Shown piece by piece: positions 63,316 through 64,000 of a stretch of DNA of 64,000 nt. The stretch is from Leifsonia tongyongensis. Lineage in GTDB: Bacteria > Actinomycetota > Actinomycetes > Actinomycetales > Microbacteriaceae. The stretch spans positions 272,001-336,000 of the forward strand of contig NZ_JAAGWY010000002.1 of the NCBI RefSeq assembly GCF_010686705.1. The letters run 5' to 3'. Made by a program: the position numbers and the translations under genes. The first letter of the stretch is position 1, and every line of letters starts with the position of its first letter. The notes beneath the pieces are model-generated. The model was not told where the DNA came from and did no database searches. It saw only the letters and a program-made list of their open reading frames with translations.

Positions 63316-63954
63316 ATGAAGCTGGACACGGGCTGGGTCGATAGCTGGATGGGCGCCTCGGCGGCGGCGATCGCCGAGAACAAGGCGCTGCTCAACAACC
63401 TCGACCGGGAGATCGGCGACGGCGACCACGGCGAGAACATGGACCGCGGCCTCTCCGCCGTCGTCACCGCGCTTGCTGCGCTTCCGGACGACGCGACGCC
63501 GTCGGCGGCGCTGCGCTCGATCGCGATGACACTCATCTCGACGGTGGGCGGGGCGTCCGGACCGCTCTACGGCACGGCCTTCCTCAAGGCGGCGGACCCG
63601 CTGGGAGCCGCGACGGAGCTCGACGGCGCCGTGGTGGTGTCGATGCTCACCGCGGCGCGCGACGGGATCGTGTCGCGTGGCAAAGCGGAACTCGGCGACA
63701 AAACCATGATCGATGCGTGGACACCGGCTGTCGAGGCCGCCCAGGCTGCGGCGGCGGATGGCGCGTCGCCTGCCGCGATACTCGCTGCGGCGGCCTCCGC
63801 CGCCGAGGCGGGAGCCGTCGCCACGGAGCCTCTGGTCGCACGCAAGGGGAGGGCGAGCTATCTCGGCGAGCGCTCCGCAGGGCACCGTGATCCGGGCGCC
63901 CAGTCCACGGCGATCATCCTCCGTGCCGCTGCTGTGGTGGCCGACGATGACTGA
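63316..63954 (+). CDS. dhaL: Dihydroxyacetone kinase ADP-binding subunit
   Basis: The product (212 aa) holds the ADP/ATP that phosphorylates dihydroxyacetone. The metal-binding aspartates are in REIGDGDHGENMDRG, and SGPLYGTAF and SYLGERSAGHRDPGAQST are typical. ATG 63316 follows a short gap with two ACACACGATGGG copies (63279-63307). Its last bases overlap the dhaM start by 8 nt. Confidence 0.95.
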   Translation: MKLDTGWVDSWMGASAAAIAENKALLNNLDREIGDGDHGENMDRGLSAVVTALAALPDDATPSAALRSIAMTLISTVGGASGPLYGTAFLKAADPLGAATELDGAVVVSMLTAARDGIVSRGKAELGDKTMIDAWTPAVEAAQAAAADGASPAAILAAAASAAEAGAVATEPLVARKGRASYLGERSAGHRDPGAQSTAIILRAAAVVADDD

Positions 63955-64000
63955 CGGCGACCCGGCTCGCGTCGGAATCGTCTTCGTGTCGCACAGTGCC
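63947..64000 (+). CDS. dhaM: PTS-dependent dihydroxyacetone kinase phosphotransferase subunit, N-terminal fragment
   Basis: ATG 63947 overlaps dhaL and opens MTDGDPARVGIVFVSHSA, the start of an EIIA-mannose-type domain as in DhaM (GIVxVSHS). Only 18 codons are in the window. DhaM would pass phosphate from the PTS to DhaL-ADP. Confidence 0.85.
   Translation, partial: MTDGDPARVGIVFVSHSA

Noticed and set aside
1-64000. tRNA, rRNA, riboswitch, insertion sequence or prophage
   Set aside because: No cloverleaf, rRNA segment, transposase, integrase or phage gene was recognised on either strand by reading; a covariance-model scan was not possible.

Overview
The window is a 64-kb chromosomal segment of a high-GC Gram-positive actinobacterium. 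It most probably belongs to Micrococcales, family Microbacteriaceae. The base for this is the high GC content, the frequent GTG starts, the actinobacterial division genes (mraZ with its GTGGA operator, sepF, wag31/divIVA, no ftsA), a mycothione-reductase-like protein, PASTA kinases, a diheme QcrC cytochrome and DUF222-HNH proteins. The genus cannot be fixed from the sequence alone. Nearly all of it is vertically inherited core genome. No tRNA, rRNA, insertion sequence, prophage or CRISPR array was seen.

Layout. 1-7.9 kb: a truncated parA, then pyruvate carboxylase, a MinD/ParA-like ATPase, a mycothione-reductase-like flavoprotein without its redox cysteines, peptide deformylase and an epimerase. 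8-20.6 kb: an acyl-CoA synthetase, a ROK glucokinase, an acyltransferase, aroG, the PASTA kinase pknL, a LysM muralytic protein, the Rv2175c-type regulator, an MBL-fold protein, a DUF222-HNH protein and a polyprenyl diphosphate synthase. This order resembles the mycobacterial Rv2173-Rv2187 neighbourhood. 20.7-41.6 kb: DUF3040, then the division and cell-wall (dcw) cluster mraZ-rsmH-ftsL-ftsI-murE-murF-mraY-murD-ftsW-murG-murC-ftsQ-ftsZ-yggS-sepF-yggT-wag31-lspA-rluD. 41.6-52.3 kb: dnaE, a flavin reductase, hisD, nrdR, pyrD, an RNase H fusion, DUF3043, an M20 dipeptidase and erpA. 52.4-61.1 kb: respiratory genes ctaC-ctaD-ctaF on the plus strand and ctaE-qcrC-qcrA-qcrB on the minus strand, for the cytochrome bc1-aa3 branch. 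61.2-64 kb: trpD and the start of a dhaKLM dihydroxyacetone kinase operon.

The dcw genes overlap tightly and make and polymerise lipid II at the septum, with FtsZ, SepF, FtsQ, FtsL, FtsW and FtsI as the division machine and Wag31 at the poles. The kinase, its probable Rv2175c-type substrate and the LysM hydrolase next door tie wall sensing to the same process.

The most unusual features are: (1) several unrelated tandem-repeat arrays that sit at gene 3' ends and often include the stop codon, the largest being 23 units of 14 bp between ctaF and an rRNA methyltransferase; (2) loss of both redox cysteines in the mycothione-reductase homologue; (3) a yggS whose only plausible start lies inside ftsZ; (4) MurE with FHPR in place of the DNPR motif; (5) an RNase H fused to a DUF4440-like domain; (6) a run of likely leaderless promoters.
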